Positions 19,257 to 28,884 of a DNA stretch of 31,212 nucleotides are shown here, piece by piece. Positions within the stretch are counted from its first letter, which is position 1. Each line of letters begins with the position of its first letter. Below the pieces are notes generated by a model. It saw only the letters and a program-made list of their open reading frames with translations. It had not been told where the DNA came from and did no database searches. The stretch comes from Bremia lactucae (Eukaryota > Oomycota > Peronosporomycetes > Peronosporales > Peronosporaceae). Made by a program: the position numbers and the translations under genes. The stretch is from contig NC_090613.1 of the NCBI RefSeq assembly GCF_004359215.1, forward strand, positions 2,487,399-2,518,610, given 5' to 3'.

Positions 19257-21677
19257 ATGTCTGTGATCGGCGTAGACTTTGGGAACGTGGACTGCGTGAT
19301 TGCCCAAGCCAAGCGCGGCGGTATCGATATCATTTTGAATGAAAACTCTAATCGAAAGAACCCCAATATGGTCTGCGTGCAGGGTAAGCAGCGATTCATC
19401 GGCGAGGCCGCCATCAGCATGGCGCGCGCGCACTACAAGAATACGGCCACGGATATCAAGCGGCTCATTGGCCGTAAGTTTAAGCACCAAGAGGTGCAAA
19501 ATGAGATTGCACATCTCGCCTACACGTGCGTGGAACTCGCTAGTGGTGACGTGGGCATTGTGCTTAACTATAACGACGAGCCCGTCACTTTTTCATGCGA
19601 GCAGATCGTAGCAATGATTCTTAATAAGATGCAGAGCATCGCAGCCGCTGCAAATGAGGGGGTTAATCCTGCCTACTGCGTGCTCTCGTGCCCCGGCTTC
19701 TACACGGACATTCAACGTCGTGCATTGCTAAATGCCACCAAGATTGCTGGCCTAAACTGTTTGCGTCTAATTAATGAGCACACAGCTATTGCTCTTGCAT
19801 ATGGCATCTACAAGTCCGCTCGTAACCTTTTCCACGAGTCAGAGCCTCAATATGTCATGTTTATTGACCTAGGCCACGCCAGCTATACAGTTTCTATCGT
19901 AGCCTTCGTTCAAGGCCGGCTTACTGTCAAGTCTGCCACCTACGACAGCTTCCTCGGCGGTCGAGACTTTGACATGGTCATCGCCAAGGATGTAGCAGCC
20001 AAGTTTGCCGAGAAATATAAGACCAACCCTCTTGAAAATCCAAAATCGCGTATTAAGCTGCTCTCAGCTTGTGAAAAAGCCAAGAAAAACCTCAGCCCAT
20101 ACGGCGTCACGGCCACGCAGCTAAATATTGAGTGCCTAGCAGACGACCGTGACTACAACTCGCAGTTGACGCTTGAAGATTTTGAAGGGCTTATTGCTCC
20201 ACTTCTGACGCGCCTGGACGCTCCTATTGAGCGTGCCCTCATTGACGCAGGCATTGACAAGGCGCAAATTACGAACGTCGAAATTGTAGGTGGGGGTACT
20301 CGTGTGACAAGTGTTAAGCGCCACCTTGCGTTCGTTCTCGGCCTGGATTTAGAGCAGCAAAACTTTGGCCTAAGCTCGACGTTGAATGCTGATGAGTCAG
20401 TGGCTCGCGGCTGCGCACTAAACTGTGCCATTCTCTCGCCTTTGTTTAAAGTGAAAGAATTTAGCGTAACGGACTGCGTGCATCTGCCCGTGCGTTTATT
20501 GTGGGATGGCAGCGCTTCAACAGGCACAGACGCTGCAGCTGATGACGAAGAGGACGTAAACATGGAGGCTTCCACGTCAGATGACAGCTCACTTGTAATC
20601 TTCAACCGCAAGGATGAGTATCCAAAGACAAAACGCATAACGTTTCGTCGCGACAAGCCATTTTCTATTGACGCTGTCTATGACGAGGCGGCCAAAGCTT
20701 ACCTTTCTTCTGATTACGACATGAGTATTGGCAAGTATACAATCTCAGGCATGCCTGGTCAGGAGGCTGGCACTGAGGCTCCAAAGATTCGCGTGAATGT
20801 GCAACAAGACATGAACGGACTATTTTCGGTAGCTTCCTCGCAGCTAATGCAAGAGATCAAGGAGGAAAAGCGTGCCGAGGCTAATACTCCTGTCAAAGAA
20901 GGCGACGAAAAGAAAGACGAAATATTACCCGAGCCTAAGAAGAAGCGTTTCCGCAAGATTGAACTGACCATTCAAGCACAAGTCGGCGGTCTTTCGGCCA
21001 ATGATGTTGACACGGCAGCAGAGCAAGAATTAAAAATGGCACATCAAGACCGCGTTATTGAGGAGACGTTTGACAAGCGCAATGAGCTTGAGAGTTTCGT
21101 CTACGAAATGCGTAACCAGATTACGGACAAGCTGGCTGGCTTCATCACTGGCGAAGAAAAAGGAAATCTGGAATCTAAACTAGTGGAGACTGAGGATTGG
21201 TTGTACACCGACGAAGGTTTTGACAGCACAAAGTCGGTATACCAGCAGAAGCTCGATAACATGCGCAACCTGTCTTCCCCTGTTGAATTCCGTCTCACTG
21301 AAAGCACGGAGCGCGGTTACGCCCAGGCTGAGCTCACCGCAGTGTTAGAAGAGTATAAGCGCATGGTCAACTCAGGAGATGACGCGTATGCGCATTGGAC
21401 CGACGAAGAAAAGACAAAGTTGCGGCAGACGTGTTTGGATGCTGAGAGTTGGCTGTTTGACGGCCTGACCAAACAGGCTGACTTGAAGCCGACTGATACT
21501 CCTGTGATCACATCAGCTTCTATTCGCAGTAAGGTTGTGGCTGTACGTGCCGTTGCGCTTCCGATTACGACGAAGCCTAAGCCGCTTTCGAAGGTGGAGA
21601 CGCACGATTCTTCTGAGTCTGCTGAGGCTACTCAAGCTGAGGACAAGAATGAAGCTAACAACATGGACTTGGATTAG
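19257..21677 (+). CDS. HSP110/SSE-type heat shock protein (Hsp70 family nucleotide exchange factor)
   Basis: Single-exon frame of 806 codons, typical HSP110 length (about 800-850). Cytosolic HSP110 proteins release ADP from Hsp70 and hold unfolded proteins. The ATPase domain covers about 1-390: GVDFGN at 5-10, a second phosphate motif FIDLGHASY at 202-210, GGRDFD at 234-239, and the adenosine motif VGGGTRV at 344-350. A beta substrate-binding domain (about 394-570) carries an acidic insert at 425-443 (DAAADDEEDVNMEAS) and a Lys/Glu-rich insert at 535-565, both HSP110 hallmarks. A helical domain covers about 590-740, and a flexible tail ends MDLD. FGN in place of the DLGTT of Hsp70, a divergent phosphate loop and the long inserts set it apart from canonical Hsp70. 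The ATG gives a complete N-terminus with no upstream in-frame candidate needed. The perfect heat shock element upstream suggests stress induction. Stop TAG at 21675. Confidence 0.95.
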   Translation: MSVIGVDFGNVDCVIAQAKRGGIDIILNENSNRKNPNMVCVQGKQRFIGEAAISMARAHYKNTATDIKRLIGRKFKHQEVQNEIAHLAYTCVELASGDVGIVLNYNDEPVTFSCEQIVAMILNKMQSIAAAANEGVNPAYCVLSCPGFYTDIQRRALLNATKIAGLNCLRLINEHTAIALAYGIYKSARNLFHESEPQYVMFIDLGHASYTVSIVAFVQGRLTVKSATYDSFLGGRDFDMVIAKDVAAKFAEKYKTNPLENPKSRIKLLSACEKAKKNLSPYGVTATQLNIECLADDRDYNSQLTLEDFEGLIAPLLTRLDAPIERALIDAGIDKAQITNVEIVGGGTRVTSVKRHLAFVLGLDLEQQNFGLSSTLNADESVARGCALNCAILSPLFKVKEFSVTDCVHLPVRLLWDGSASTGTDAAADDEEDVNMEASTSDDSSLVIFNRKDEYPKTKRITFRRDKPFSIDAVYDEAAKAYLSSDYDMSIGKYTISGMPGQEAGTEAPKIRVNVQQDMNGLFSVASSQLMQEIKEEKRAEANTPVKEGDEKKDEILPEPKKKRFRKIELTIQAQVGGLSANDVDTAAEQELKMAHQDRVIEETFDKRNELESFVYEMRNQITDKLAGFITGEEKGNLESKLVETEDWLYTDEGFDSTKSVYQQKLDNMRNLSSPVEFRLTESTERGYAQAELTAVLEEYKRMVNSGDDAYAHWTDEEKTKLRQTCLDAESWLFDGLTKQADLKPTDTPVITSASIRSKVVAVRAVALPITTKPKPLSKVETHDSSESAEATQAEDKNEANNMDLD

Positions 21678-21895
21678 TGTAACTTGGGATTACAAACGCT
21701 CCTTGTCTTTGAAGTTTATTCTAGCAAGTAGGTTCGCAAGGGGTAGTACCTTCTATGCTCAAAATATATTTCCGCTGACCTAGTTGTACTTTCCATCCAT
21801 CCATTTATTCCTTATAGACAATTTATTCGCTACGATCGCGTTAAGTGCGATCGGAAAAACCATTTCCTTAGTTGCAATAAAAGGCTCGATACATT

Positions 21896-22316
21896 ATGGC
21901 AAGGTACGTAGTCTTTGTTGTTAGGCATGTAAGATGTCCGAGTTGTCACACTTGTAATTGTATATATATCGTGTCTATGTGTCGCTTCTAGCACAGGAGA
22001 TGTCGAGTTCAAACGGGTGCAGGAGGACGAAGAGGAGTTCCAAAAGGGTCCGCTGTCAGTGCTAATGCATAGCGTTAAGAATAACTCGCAGGTGCTAATC
22101 AATGTTCGCAACAACCACAAGCTGCTGGCGCGCGTTAAGGCTTTCGACCGTCACTGCAACATGGTTCTCGAGAATGTCAAAGAGATGTGGACTGAGATGC
22201 CTAAGGCGGGAAAAGGGAAGAAGGCGGCCAAGCCCGTTAACAAAGACCGCTTCGTCAGTAAAATGTTTTTGCGCGGAGACTCAGTCATTATTGTGTTGAG
22301 AAACCCGCACGCTTAG
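21896..22316 (+). CDS. Small nuclear ribonucleoprotein Sm D2, two exons
   Basis: Join 21896-21903 and 21992-22316, 110 residues. SmD2 is one of seven Sm proteins forming the ring on U1, U2, U4 and U5 snRNAs and is needed for pre-mRNA splicing. The Sm1 motif includes [20 protein letters not shown] and [18 protein letters not shown]; the Sm2 motif is [20 protein letters not shown]. The basic loop [14 protein letters not shown] between them is diagnostic for D2. The first exon codes only ATG GCA AG; splicing gives [19 protein letters not shown], which replaces a supposed start at GTG 22017. It lies 218 bp after HSP110 on the same strand and must have its own promoter in that gap; CCATTTATTCC near 21801 is a weak Inr candidate. 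Confidence 0.92.
21904..21991 (+). other. Intron of SmD2, 88 bp
   Basis: It begins GTACGT and ends CTTCTAG. Removal joins ATGGCAAG to CACAGGAGATG and keeps one frame into the Sm domain. No other start codon in frame exists between the acceptor and the conserved domain. Confidence 0.8.
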
Positions 22317-22866
22317 ACGTCAGTTTACCTTTGTTTGCAGGAGGAGCTGGGCTGAATAGACTCGACATTTATTTCGATGCGGTCAAGATCTTGAACCCTG
22401 GTCCTTTGCGTCTGGCGTCTGCTCTCTGCCCTTCATGAGTCTTTGCCGACTGCTAGCTTGTCGTTAATTTTAGGTTCACTTAAATATTAGCGTCTTATTT
22501 TAGTATTGGTGACACCATTGGAGAAGCTGCATTATCAAATTGCTACAGCTTTACGTGTGCCGACGTGATGACCATCGCATAATTAAGTTTCGTGTACGCA
22601 GGCTTCAGCACAACATTACACGTTGCTACTTGGTTTAAAAATTTGGCGACTTGCCACTTTGGTTACATGAGAAGCCTCAACCTGCGAGTGACAAGTGATA
22701 CGACAGACTTCAATTAAAAAGCAGTTTTGGCTGTTCTTGATTTGCTTCACAATAAGTAAACGAACATTGAACATTTATTTTCATAATACGCATTGCGAAC
22801 GGAAGGTCAAGGAGTCATTAATTTTCAAATTTTATTTTATTTCACTACATTTTCGTTAACGTAATT
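22317..22866. other. Intergenic sequence after SmD2
   Basis: This is AT-rich and contains the presumed 3' UTR of SmD2. There is no convincing reading frame, RNA gene or repeat. The host island ends here against LTR pieces. Confidence 0.4.
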
Positions 22867-22999
22867 TGTAACGGGGTGTCCGTTTCATAATTATTTCCTA
22901 AAAGAGGCACCTTTCGCTAGTACTACATGAAGGTGAGGTGCCTCCAAATACTTCACTTTCACGACGTGCAGAGGAAGTGGAATCGGATAAAATACCTTT
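22867..22999. repeat. Two short LTR pieces in opposite orientation
   Basis: 22867-22900 is the first ~34 bp of the LTR in + orientation (TGTAACGGGGTGTCCG). 22906-22998 matches the start of the same LTR in - orientation (GGCACCTTTCGCTAGTACT through GACGTGCAGAGGAAG). GAGGCACCT at about 22905 and AGGTGCCTC at about 22937 form a 9-bp inverted repeat. It is the scar of rearranged LTRs beside the full LTR at 23001. Confidence 0.6.
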
Positions 23000-23000
23000 T

Positions 23001-23515
23001 CGTAACGGGGTGTGCCGTTACATAAATATTATTTCCTATAAAAAGAATAATAAAATTATTTCCTACAAGAAAAATAAGAAATATTATTTACTATGCGAGG
23101 AAATATATAAAGAAGTACAGCATTATTATATTTATTAATTTTGACTTAATAGTTCAAATATTACCAAATTTAAATAAAATTGACGCAATAAGACATTAGT
23201 TCTATTGATTGGTTGATTTTAATTTTAAATCAACCCCGCCAATCGTTATAAGACACAATTGTGCGTTTGTAATTATATATTAAAGTCAGTAGTAAATAGA
23301 TCGTTACGAAAGGCCTTAATATTAATACAGTTTTACTTTTTTCCTATTCTAATGCCATAAAATTAACCTTCGGTAGCTTGGACTTCCTAGCTACTTAGAA
23401 TCTTCCTCTGCACGTCGTGTACGTGACGTAGTCGAGGCGCCCTACCTTCACTGTAACCAGTGTAGGATGAAGAGTACTGTTATCAGTACTAGCAAAAAAA
23501 GGGTGCCCCGTTACA
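23001..23515 (+). repeat. 5' LTR of element C, ~515 bp
   Basis: It spans GTAACGGGGTGT to GGGTGCCCCGTTACA. It is the same family as 18176-18651, in inverted orientation. Near its end it has the hairpins CCTTCACTG-TAAC-CAGTGTAGG (one mismatch) and AGTACTG-TTAT-CAGTACT, and a GTGACGTA motif. The gag start follows 61 bp later. Confidence 0.8.
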
Positions 23516-23576
23516 ACCTGTCAACACTTCATAGTCCGTTCAACGGCCCATGCACGTTCATACAACATGGACATGT

Positions 23577-24760
23577 TTGATGATAAAGGAGGGAGTTTTC
23601 AAGCCCTCAAGAAGGCTATCACGCAACGCGCGAAAAGTTCATGACCTTGAATGGAGAGCGATCGAACGTATGAGCTCGGTCGCAGGCGGGCCAGCCGTTG
23701 GCGCCATGCTGTTCACTCTGAACACATGAGCAACATGCGGCCATAGCCGGGTTCATACAACATGAACTTGACGAGACCAAAGAAGCAGTAGCCTTGCTTC
23801 TTCAGCAAGGCTCTCAACACGGTGTTGAGAACAGGGTGCGTAACAGTTGGAACTGTGGAGACAGCAGCGTTAACATGCTGCTAGCGGTCCGACGCTTCCG
23901 CGTGACCAGAAAGCTTAAAGATAGAAAGATCTAAGTTTCAGGCAGTTGAAGGCGCCTCCTTTTTAAGATGGTTCATCGAATTCGACGGCGCCATTAAAGC
24001 TCGCCACATCAATGATGATGCGACGAAAGTAAGATTTGGCATGTTTAACTTAGCCGGACGTGCCAAATCTTAGGCTTTAGGATCAAGCTTTACAACTAAT
24101 TGATTTTTGGGTCGTAATAGGCCATTAAGACCCGGCTTGGGCAAATATTTGAGCCGCCTTGAGCCGAATTCAGGGCTCGAGCCGAGCTCCTGGATTTGAA
24201 GCAGGGCAACATGACCTTCACGCTTATGCTCAGCATACACGACACCTGGGCAGTTGTATCGTCAGTCATCCAATTGATGAGCAAATACAGGTAATTCTGT
24301 TTATTAAAGTTCTTGCCGACGGTCCTCTTAAGATCCACCTGTTCTGGCTTGAGCTATAGTCGCTAGCCCAAGCGATCTCTATACCGGAACAGGAGGACTT
24401 CAGTCTCAAACAGGCTTCGTCCACTCTGGAGCTTATCGTCTCATGAGACGATAAGAGAACGGAGGTCCAGAACCTATAGACCTCTCGTATATGGAGAGCT
24501 AGAAACCCCGCCCCTTCAAGTCACAAACGATTGCAAAAATGCAAATGCTGTCAAAAGACGGACCAGTACGCCTATGAGTGTAGTGTCCCACGCCCAATGC
24601 CTAGTAACACTGAGCGAAACGATCGACCTTCCGCTAGAAACAGCGAAGAACGCGGATTCGACGTTGTTGCGAAATTGCAACGGCGAGGGGATCGTCAAAA
24701 AAACGGTCGGGGTCAGTTAGTGCGGAGCGACCTACTGATCTAGCAACGTCAAAAGAATTT
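23577..24760 (+). pseudogene. Gag with zinc knuckle (element C)
   Basis: It starts MDMFDDKGGSFQ like element B and shifts frame within 30 codons. Capsid-type sequence at 24159-24360 has FEAGQHDLHAYAQHTRHLG, SCIVSHPIDEQIQVILFIK. The nucleocapsid part at 24531 has CKCCQKTDQYAYEC, a zinc knuckle in which the His of CX2CX4HX4C is replaced by Gln. Frame breaks are frequent. Confidence 0.7.
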
Positions 24761-24764
24761 GCAG

Positions 24765-25060
24765 GCCTTTTGACGAAAGTTGCTCCCCACACACAAACAT
24801 TGTGTGTTACTGCCCCAGGCGATGAGGTTATTTTCATCACCTTGAAAATGATAGTGGCAAATAAATTGCCACTAAAGTCCCTTGTCGATTGTGGAGGCGC
24901 CGAACAATTTCATTCGACGTCAATCGCTAGAAGATCGCAGACTCAAATTTATTGAGCGCGATACCCCTCGTACGAAGATGGCAGTGCCCTAGCAACAGGC
25001 GCATCAACAACAGTAAAGAAACGTGCATTTCGTATTTAATACACGTTAAAGGGTAAACAA
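24765..25060 (+). pseudogene. Aspartic protease of element C
   Basis: LPLKSLVDCGGAEQFH corresponds to LPLKALVDCRASNNF of element B. The active site has an extra or shifted base after DCG, so the ASNNFIRR part is lost to another frame. Confidence 0.6.
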
Positions 25061-26149
25061 TTTCGTCGTTCTTGATTTGGATAAAATTTTTGGTGTACCC
25101 TTGGAAAACCATGGATCAGAAAGTACGAGCCATGCATAAATTGGCAGCATCAAACTGTGACGATGTTCGACTAAATTCTTGGAAACTCCGAATACAAAAA
25201 AAAATCTTGTTCATCAGTGAGTCATCTGATGAACGTCTTGGAACATCCACAAGCGTGTGAATGTCCCACGGGTGAGTGCGATGACCTCACTTGTGGTTCG
25301 GTCGTTTGCATGACTACACAAGACCTCAGTGTGACAACCCATCACAATGTGGAGTTTGATCCCGACGGCCGTGATCCCGACGGCCGTGATCCCGACGGCC
25401 GTGCATAAGCACAAGCATCGTCGTTATTCATCCACTCGAATAAGTTAAGTGGCACGAAACAAGGATGTTTGCCTAAAAAGAAAGATCCAAGAAAGATTAA
25501 AAAGCCCGTTTATAGGAGACAGTGCGTAAGTCCTAGATCGACTGGAGAGCCGATCGTAAAGGATCTTGCTATGGTTGTGCAACCACAGCTAGAGGCAGTT
25601 GTGGAGGATAATCCTCAAATAAAACTTGAGTGAATAAGTCCCCAAGAATCTGCGGGAATAAGTCCCCAGAAACCTGTGGTCAAAGGTTTCCAGGTACCTT
25701 TGGCAATAAGTTCTAAAGAGGAAACTGATACATCAAATGTCTTAGTAAACACTGGATCAAGTGTAGGAGCCTATACAATTGATATGATAGCGCCTCCATA
25801 GTTTACTTCGGAACAACTCAATTGCCAACGCTAAAACCGAAACGGTTCTTGCGTGATCTGCGTAGTGGCAAAGTCAAACAGATTTGCGTACTAGTCACGA
25901 ATGACAAGTACGTGGCCGATATTCGGTCAAGATTAGCATAGCCTGAGAGCGAACAAGTTCTCAGCAGCTCATCGATGGACAAAAGTATCCTCGATGAGAA
26001 GCTCGGATGGAACGTCTTACGTCTCAATCGTGGTAGTATTTGAAGACAAATCCTTTTAATAAGGATTTGATCGAACTCAAGGATGAATTCCCTGAGTCCG
26101 TGCCGTGGAGTTCCCTTAGGATAAAGGCACTCGACACGAAATCGACCTG
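25061..26149 (+). pseudogene. Protease-RT spacer of element C
   Basis: This is colinear with 15141-16115 of element B on the opposite strand, with the matching LRSGKVKQICVLV part near 25860-25890. It contains a three-fold 15-bp repeat. Many frameshifts. No further domain recognised. Confidence 0.5.
25358..25402 (+). repeat. Three tandem copies of a 15-bp unit
   Basis: GATCCCGACGGCCGT occurs three times without change, coding DPDGR in frame. Element B has one copy at the matching place. Confidence 0.85.
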
Positions 26150-27047
26150 ATTCCAGGTTCGAAATATTGTGTCATGAAGCAACGACCATTGCCTCGTGAA
26201 CATTTATTAGCAATCGACAAGTATTTGCCGATCGCTAAGCAGCGGGCCATATGAGGAAATCAACTCCCCATATAGCTCTCCTACCTTCCGTGTGCGTAAA
26301 GCAACAGGAGAATGGCGGATTGTGCATGCACTCACAGAAGTTAACGCTTCAACAGTACCGGCTCAACGCCGATAACACGAAAAGACGTAATCATTGGATG
26401 GAATGTCAAAGAGAACTATCCTTTCGTCAATGGGTTTGATGGATGGATTCTATCAGATACTTATGCGTGAGCAGGATATCCCGTTCACAGCAGTAAGCAC
26501 CCCAAGCGGAATGCTTTGGGAGTAGCTAGTCATACCACAGAGACTTAGTAATGCACTGCGACATTTAACAGATGTGCAACCAATCTGTTAAGATCGGTGC
26601 GGTATTTCGCAACGAGCTATTTGATGACGTCTTCGTTCATAGCAGAGCCGTGAAGAGAAAGTCGTACGTTGAAGTACATCATACTCACGTCCGAAAGCTT
26701 TTTACACTTATGGAGAAGCATAAGTTGTACGCGAATCTCAATAAGTGTATATTTGCAACAAACGAAATACCACTTCTTGGGTGCATCGTGAATAAACACG
26801 GTGTATCCCCTAATCCGGGAAAGATTAAGCCGCTACCGACTGGCCTGTGCCGACTTCGAAAGTTCCTCGGCTTAGCGACGTACATACACAAGTACTTCCG
26901 CAATTATACCGAAATGACAGTACATATTTCTTCCTTGTTTAAGAAAATGTAAAATGGTTATGGAACGCTGATTGTCAGCGTTCCTTTGAGGGTATCGAAT
27001 GCTTAATGCAATCGGCGATTCTGGCGATTGCGAACCAAAACAGACTA
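26150..27047 (+). pseudogene. Reverse transcriptase of element C, cut at the start of RNase H
   Basis: Decayed N-terminal RT (PGSKYCVMKQRPLPREHL near 26152) leads to the open stretch 26572-26952 with ELFDDVFVHSRAVKRKSY, YANLNKCIFATNEIPLLGC and LRKFLGLATYIHKYF. The catalytic Asp pair is at 26623-26628. After 26952 the frame shifts through WLWNADCQRSFEGIE toward RNase H, and homology to element B stops near 27047, before the catalytic Asp of RNase H. Confidence 0.75.
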
Positions 27048-27673
27048 TTTGCCCTATGAGGAAGTCTCATCTTTCATTATGGCTTCAAGCCTGGCTTTCA
27101 GAGCGGAATATAATGTTATTGATATGATCTGGCCCGAACAAGTTTTTTTAAGCTTGTCAAAATCAACACGTCGCGCCCCCCAGAAATTCAGGGAAGCCTA
27201 TGCTCGAGAAGAATAAGTAAAAAGACTCAGGCGTAGATTGAATACGAGTGCTACCAAGTGTAGCCGAGTTACCTCGCATCTAAAATTAGAGGGGGATTCA
27301 TAGACTTAAAGGTTCACTTAGATCTATCGAGCTAATAATTTAACAACTCCGTGAGTTATAAAAGCTCACAGAGTTTAATGAATCCTAGTTCAAGGGATTC
27401 AGGGGTTCGTAGAACCAAGTGGCAACTAGTGCCCGAAAGTTTATACCTTAAAAAGGTTTCTTTTTCTCGTAGTTTCAATGCGCAACCCTTAGGAAGACAG
27501 TAGACGCTGTAAGATCCAAATGGGAACTGAACTTTAATCAAATTTATAATCTAGAACCTCACTTAAACTAAATTAAAATAGATTTTGGCCGCCAGATTTA
27601 TCTGGCGGTTGCCACATTTGTTACCCATAATAAATGGGATTGTAGTGATTAACTATTTTAAATAGAGCAAAAG
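27048..27673. other. Unassigned stretch between element C and an LTR fragment
   Basis: Only short frames occur, none recognised. A hairpin CCGCCAGA-TTTA-TCTGGCGG lies at 27589-27608 and a G-rich run AGAGGGGGATTCA near 27288. It could be the end of a different LTR element, but no termini were found. Confidence 0.3.
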
Positions 27674-28053
27674 TGTTACGGGGCACCCTTTGCTAGTACT
27701 GATAACAGTACTAGTCAACCTACACTGATTTCAGTGAAGGTGCGGCGCCTTGACTACTTCACGTACACAACGTGCAGGGGAAGGTTCTAAGTAGCTTGGA
27801 AGTCCTAGCTACCAAAGATTTATCTTAAGGCTTTAGAAGAGGAAAAAGTAAAACTGTATTAATATCAAGTTCTTTCGTAACGATCTTCTATCTACTAATG
27901 ACTTTAATAAATAACAAACTGTGTATGGCGCCTACCTTAGCACTGCACAATCGTGTCTTATAACGATTGGCGGGGTTAATTTAAACTCAAATCAACCAAT
28001 CAATAAATAGAGCTAATGTCCTATTAATGCGTCAATATTACCAAACTTGGTAG
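27674..28053 (-). repeat. LTR fragment, same family as 18176-18651
   Basis: It starts TGTTACGGGGCACC in + reading and follows 18176-18560 closely, with the AGTACTG-ATAA-CAGTACT hairpin, CGTGCAGGGGAAGG, TGGCGCC and CCAATCAAT. It stops near 28053 at AATATTACCAAACTTGG, so the remaining ~100 bp are missing. Orientation is opposite to element C. Confidence 0.75.
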
Positions 28054-28450
28054 CAGGTGACTTGTCACTGCCACCTGCAATAGGAGCAGCAGGTATATAT
28101 ACCAGTCACATCCAACTGGAGTAGGAGGTGACTTCTTCCCAGTAGTAGACGCATGAGCGTCTACTAAAACATTTGCATTACTAACAGCTGCACTATCCTT
28201 GTAGCTGCCAGCTTTGCGGCCTTACCTGGCGACGCGCACGGGTTTTGACACCGAATTGATTCTTAACAGAGATTAACAATGCAATAAGATTGGAATTTAA
28301 AATAGGAAACCAATATTGCAAATTTATAGCGTTGTTGTTTACTAAGACATTTAATGTCTCAGTTTCCTCTTTAAAACTTATTTTCAAAGGTACCTGGGAA
28401 CCTCTGACAGGTTTTGTGGGGGCAGATTCTTAGGGACTTATTTCCTCAAT
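28054..28450 (-). pseudogene. Protease-RT spacer fragment of a further element
   Basis: From 28440 down to about 28250 the - strand repeats the spacer of element C near 25650-25770 (TCCCTAAGAATCTGC, CAGGTACCTTTG, then FKEETETLNVLVNNN). 28054-28200 contains several CAGGTGAC-like repeats and no recognised gene. Confidence 0.45.
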
Positions 28451-28498
28451 ATCAAAGCGATCACCGACTGGCACAGACCAGCCCGTGATCGCTTTGAT
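28451..28498. repeat. 14-bp perfect inverted repeat, 20-base loop
   Basis: ATCAAAGCGATCAC at 28451-28464 pairs exactly with GTGATCGCTTTGAT at 28485-28498. It sits at the junction between fragments of different elements. Confidence 0.75.
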
Positions 28499-28499
28499 C

Positions 28500-28590
28500 T
28501 TTTCCAGACACTGTCTTTTTCCGCTTCTTCGCTGTGCTACGGTGTGTGCTTAAGTAGAGCGTGGCTGCTATTAGGCATAAATTTTCTGGA
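28500..28590 (+). repeat. Fragment of the element D type LTR
   Basis: GGTGTGTGCTTAA, AGAGCGTGGCTGCTAT and flanks match the - strand of 5165-5235, with small changes. Confidence 0.5.
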
Positions 28591-28733
28591 TTTTGCCAGC
28601 ATGGAACGCTGTCTCGTCCTTAATGGGATTCAAGATATGATATCATCCTTGGTATGGCCTGGCTTGAAGCATAAAGGTATTTCCCTGTCTCTCTACATCA
28701 GTCACTATTGTGACTGTTGTTAAATGGGGGGAA
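28591..28733 (+). pseudogene. Protease end joined to a polypurine tract (element H)
   Basis: The reading near 28640-28670 gives YDIILGMAWLE, the C-terminal protease motif also present at 30615-30650. About 55 bp later comes AAATGGGGGGAA (28722-28733), a polypurine tract next to the LTR start. RT, RNase H and integrase are all absent, so this is a large internal deletion. Confidence 0.55.
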
Positions 28734-28734
28734 T

Positions 28735-28876
28735 GTACGGGGTGTCCCGTTACATACATATTATTCCCTATAAGAGGAATAATAGATGTTATTGTTTGTG
28801 AGAGAAATAAATAACGAAGTATTAATTTTTTATCTTTATTCATTTTGACGAAATAGTTCCAATATTACTCCCATTG
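28735..28876 (+). repeat. LTR 5' fragment of element H
   Basis: TGTACGGGGTGTCCCGTTACAT and the following AT-rich 140 bp match 23001-23165. It is cut at 28876. Confidence 0.7.
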
Positions 28877-28884
28877 TAGGGGAC

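Noticed and set aside
19251..19514. Open frames on the - strand at the HSP110 start
   Set aside because: These overlap the conserved ATPase N-terminus in the opposite sense, with no motif of their own.
20153..20656. Long open frame on the strand opposite HSP110
   Set aside because: It is a shadow of the strongly conserved HSP110 frame and shows no recognisable domain. Open antisense frames are common in GC-biased coding sequence.
22017..22316. SmD2 starting at GTG 22017
   Set aside because: Eukaryotic nuclear genes rarely start at GTG. The spliced model with ATG at 21896 gives a better N-terminus and has canonical splice sites.
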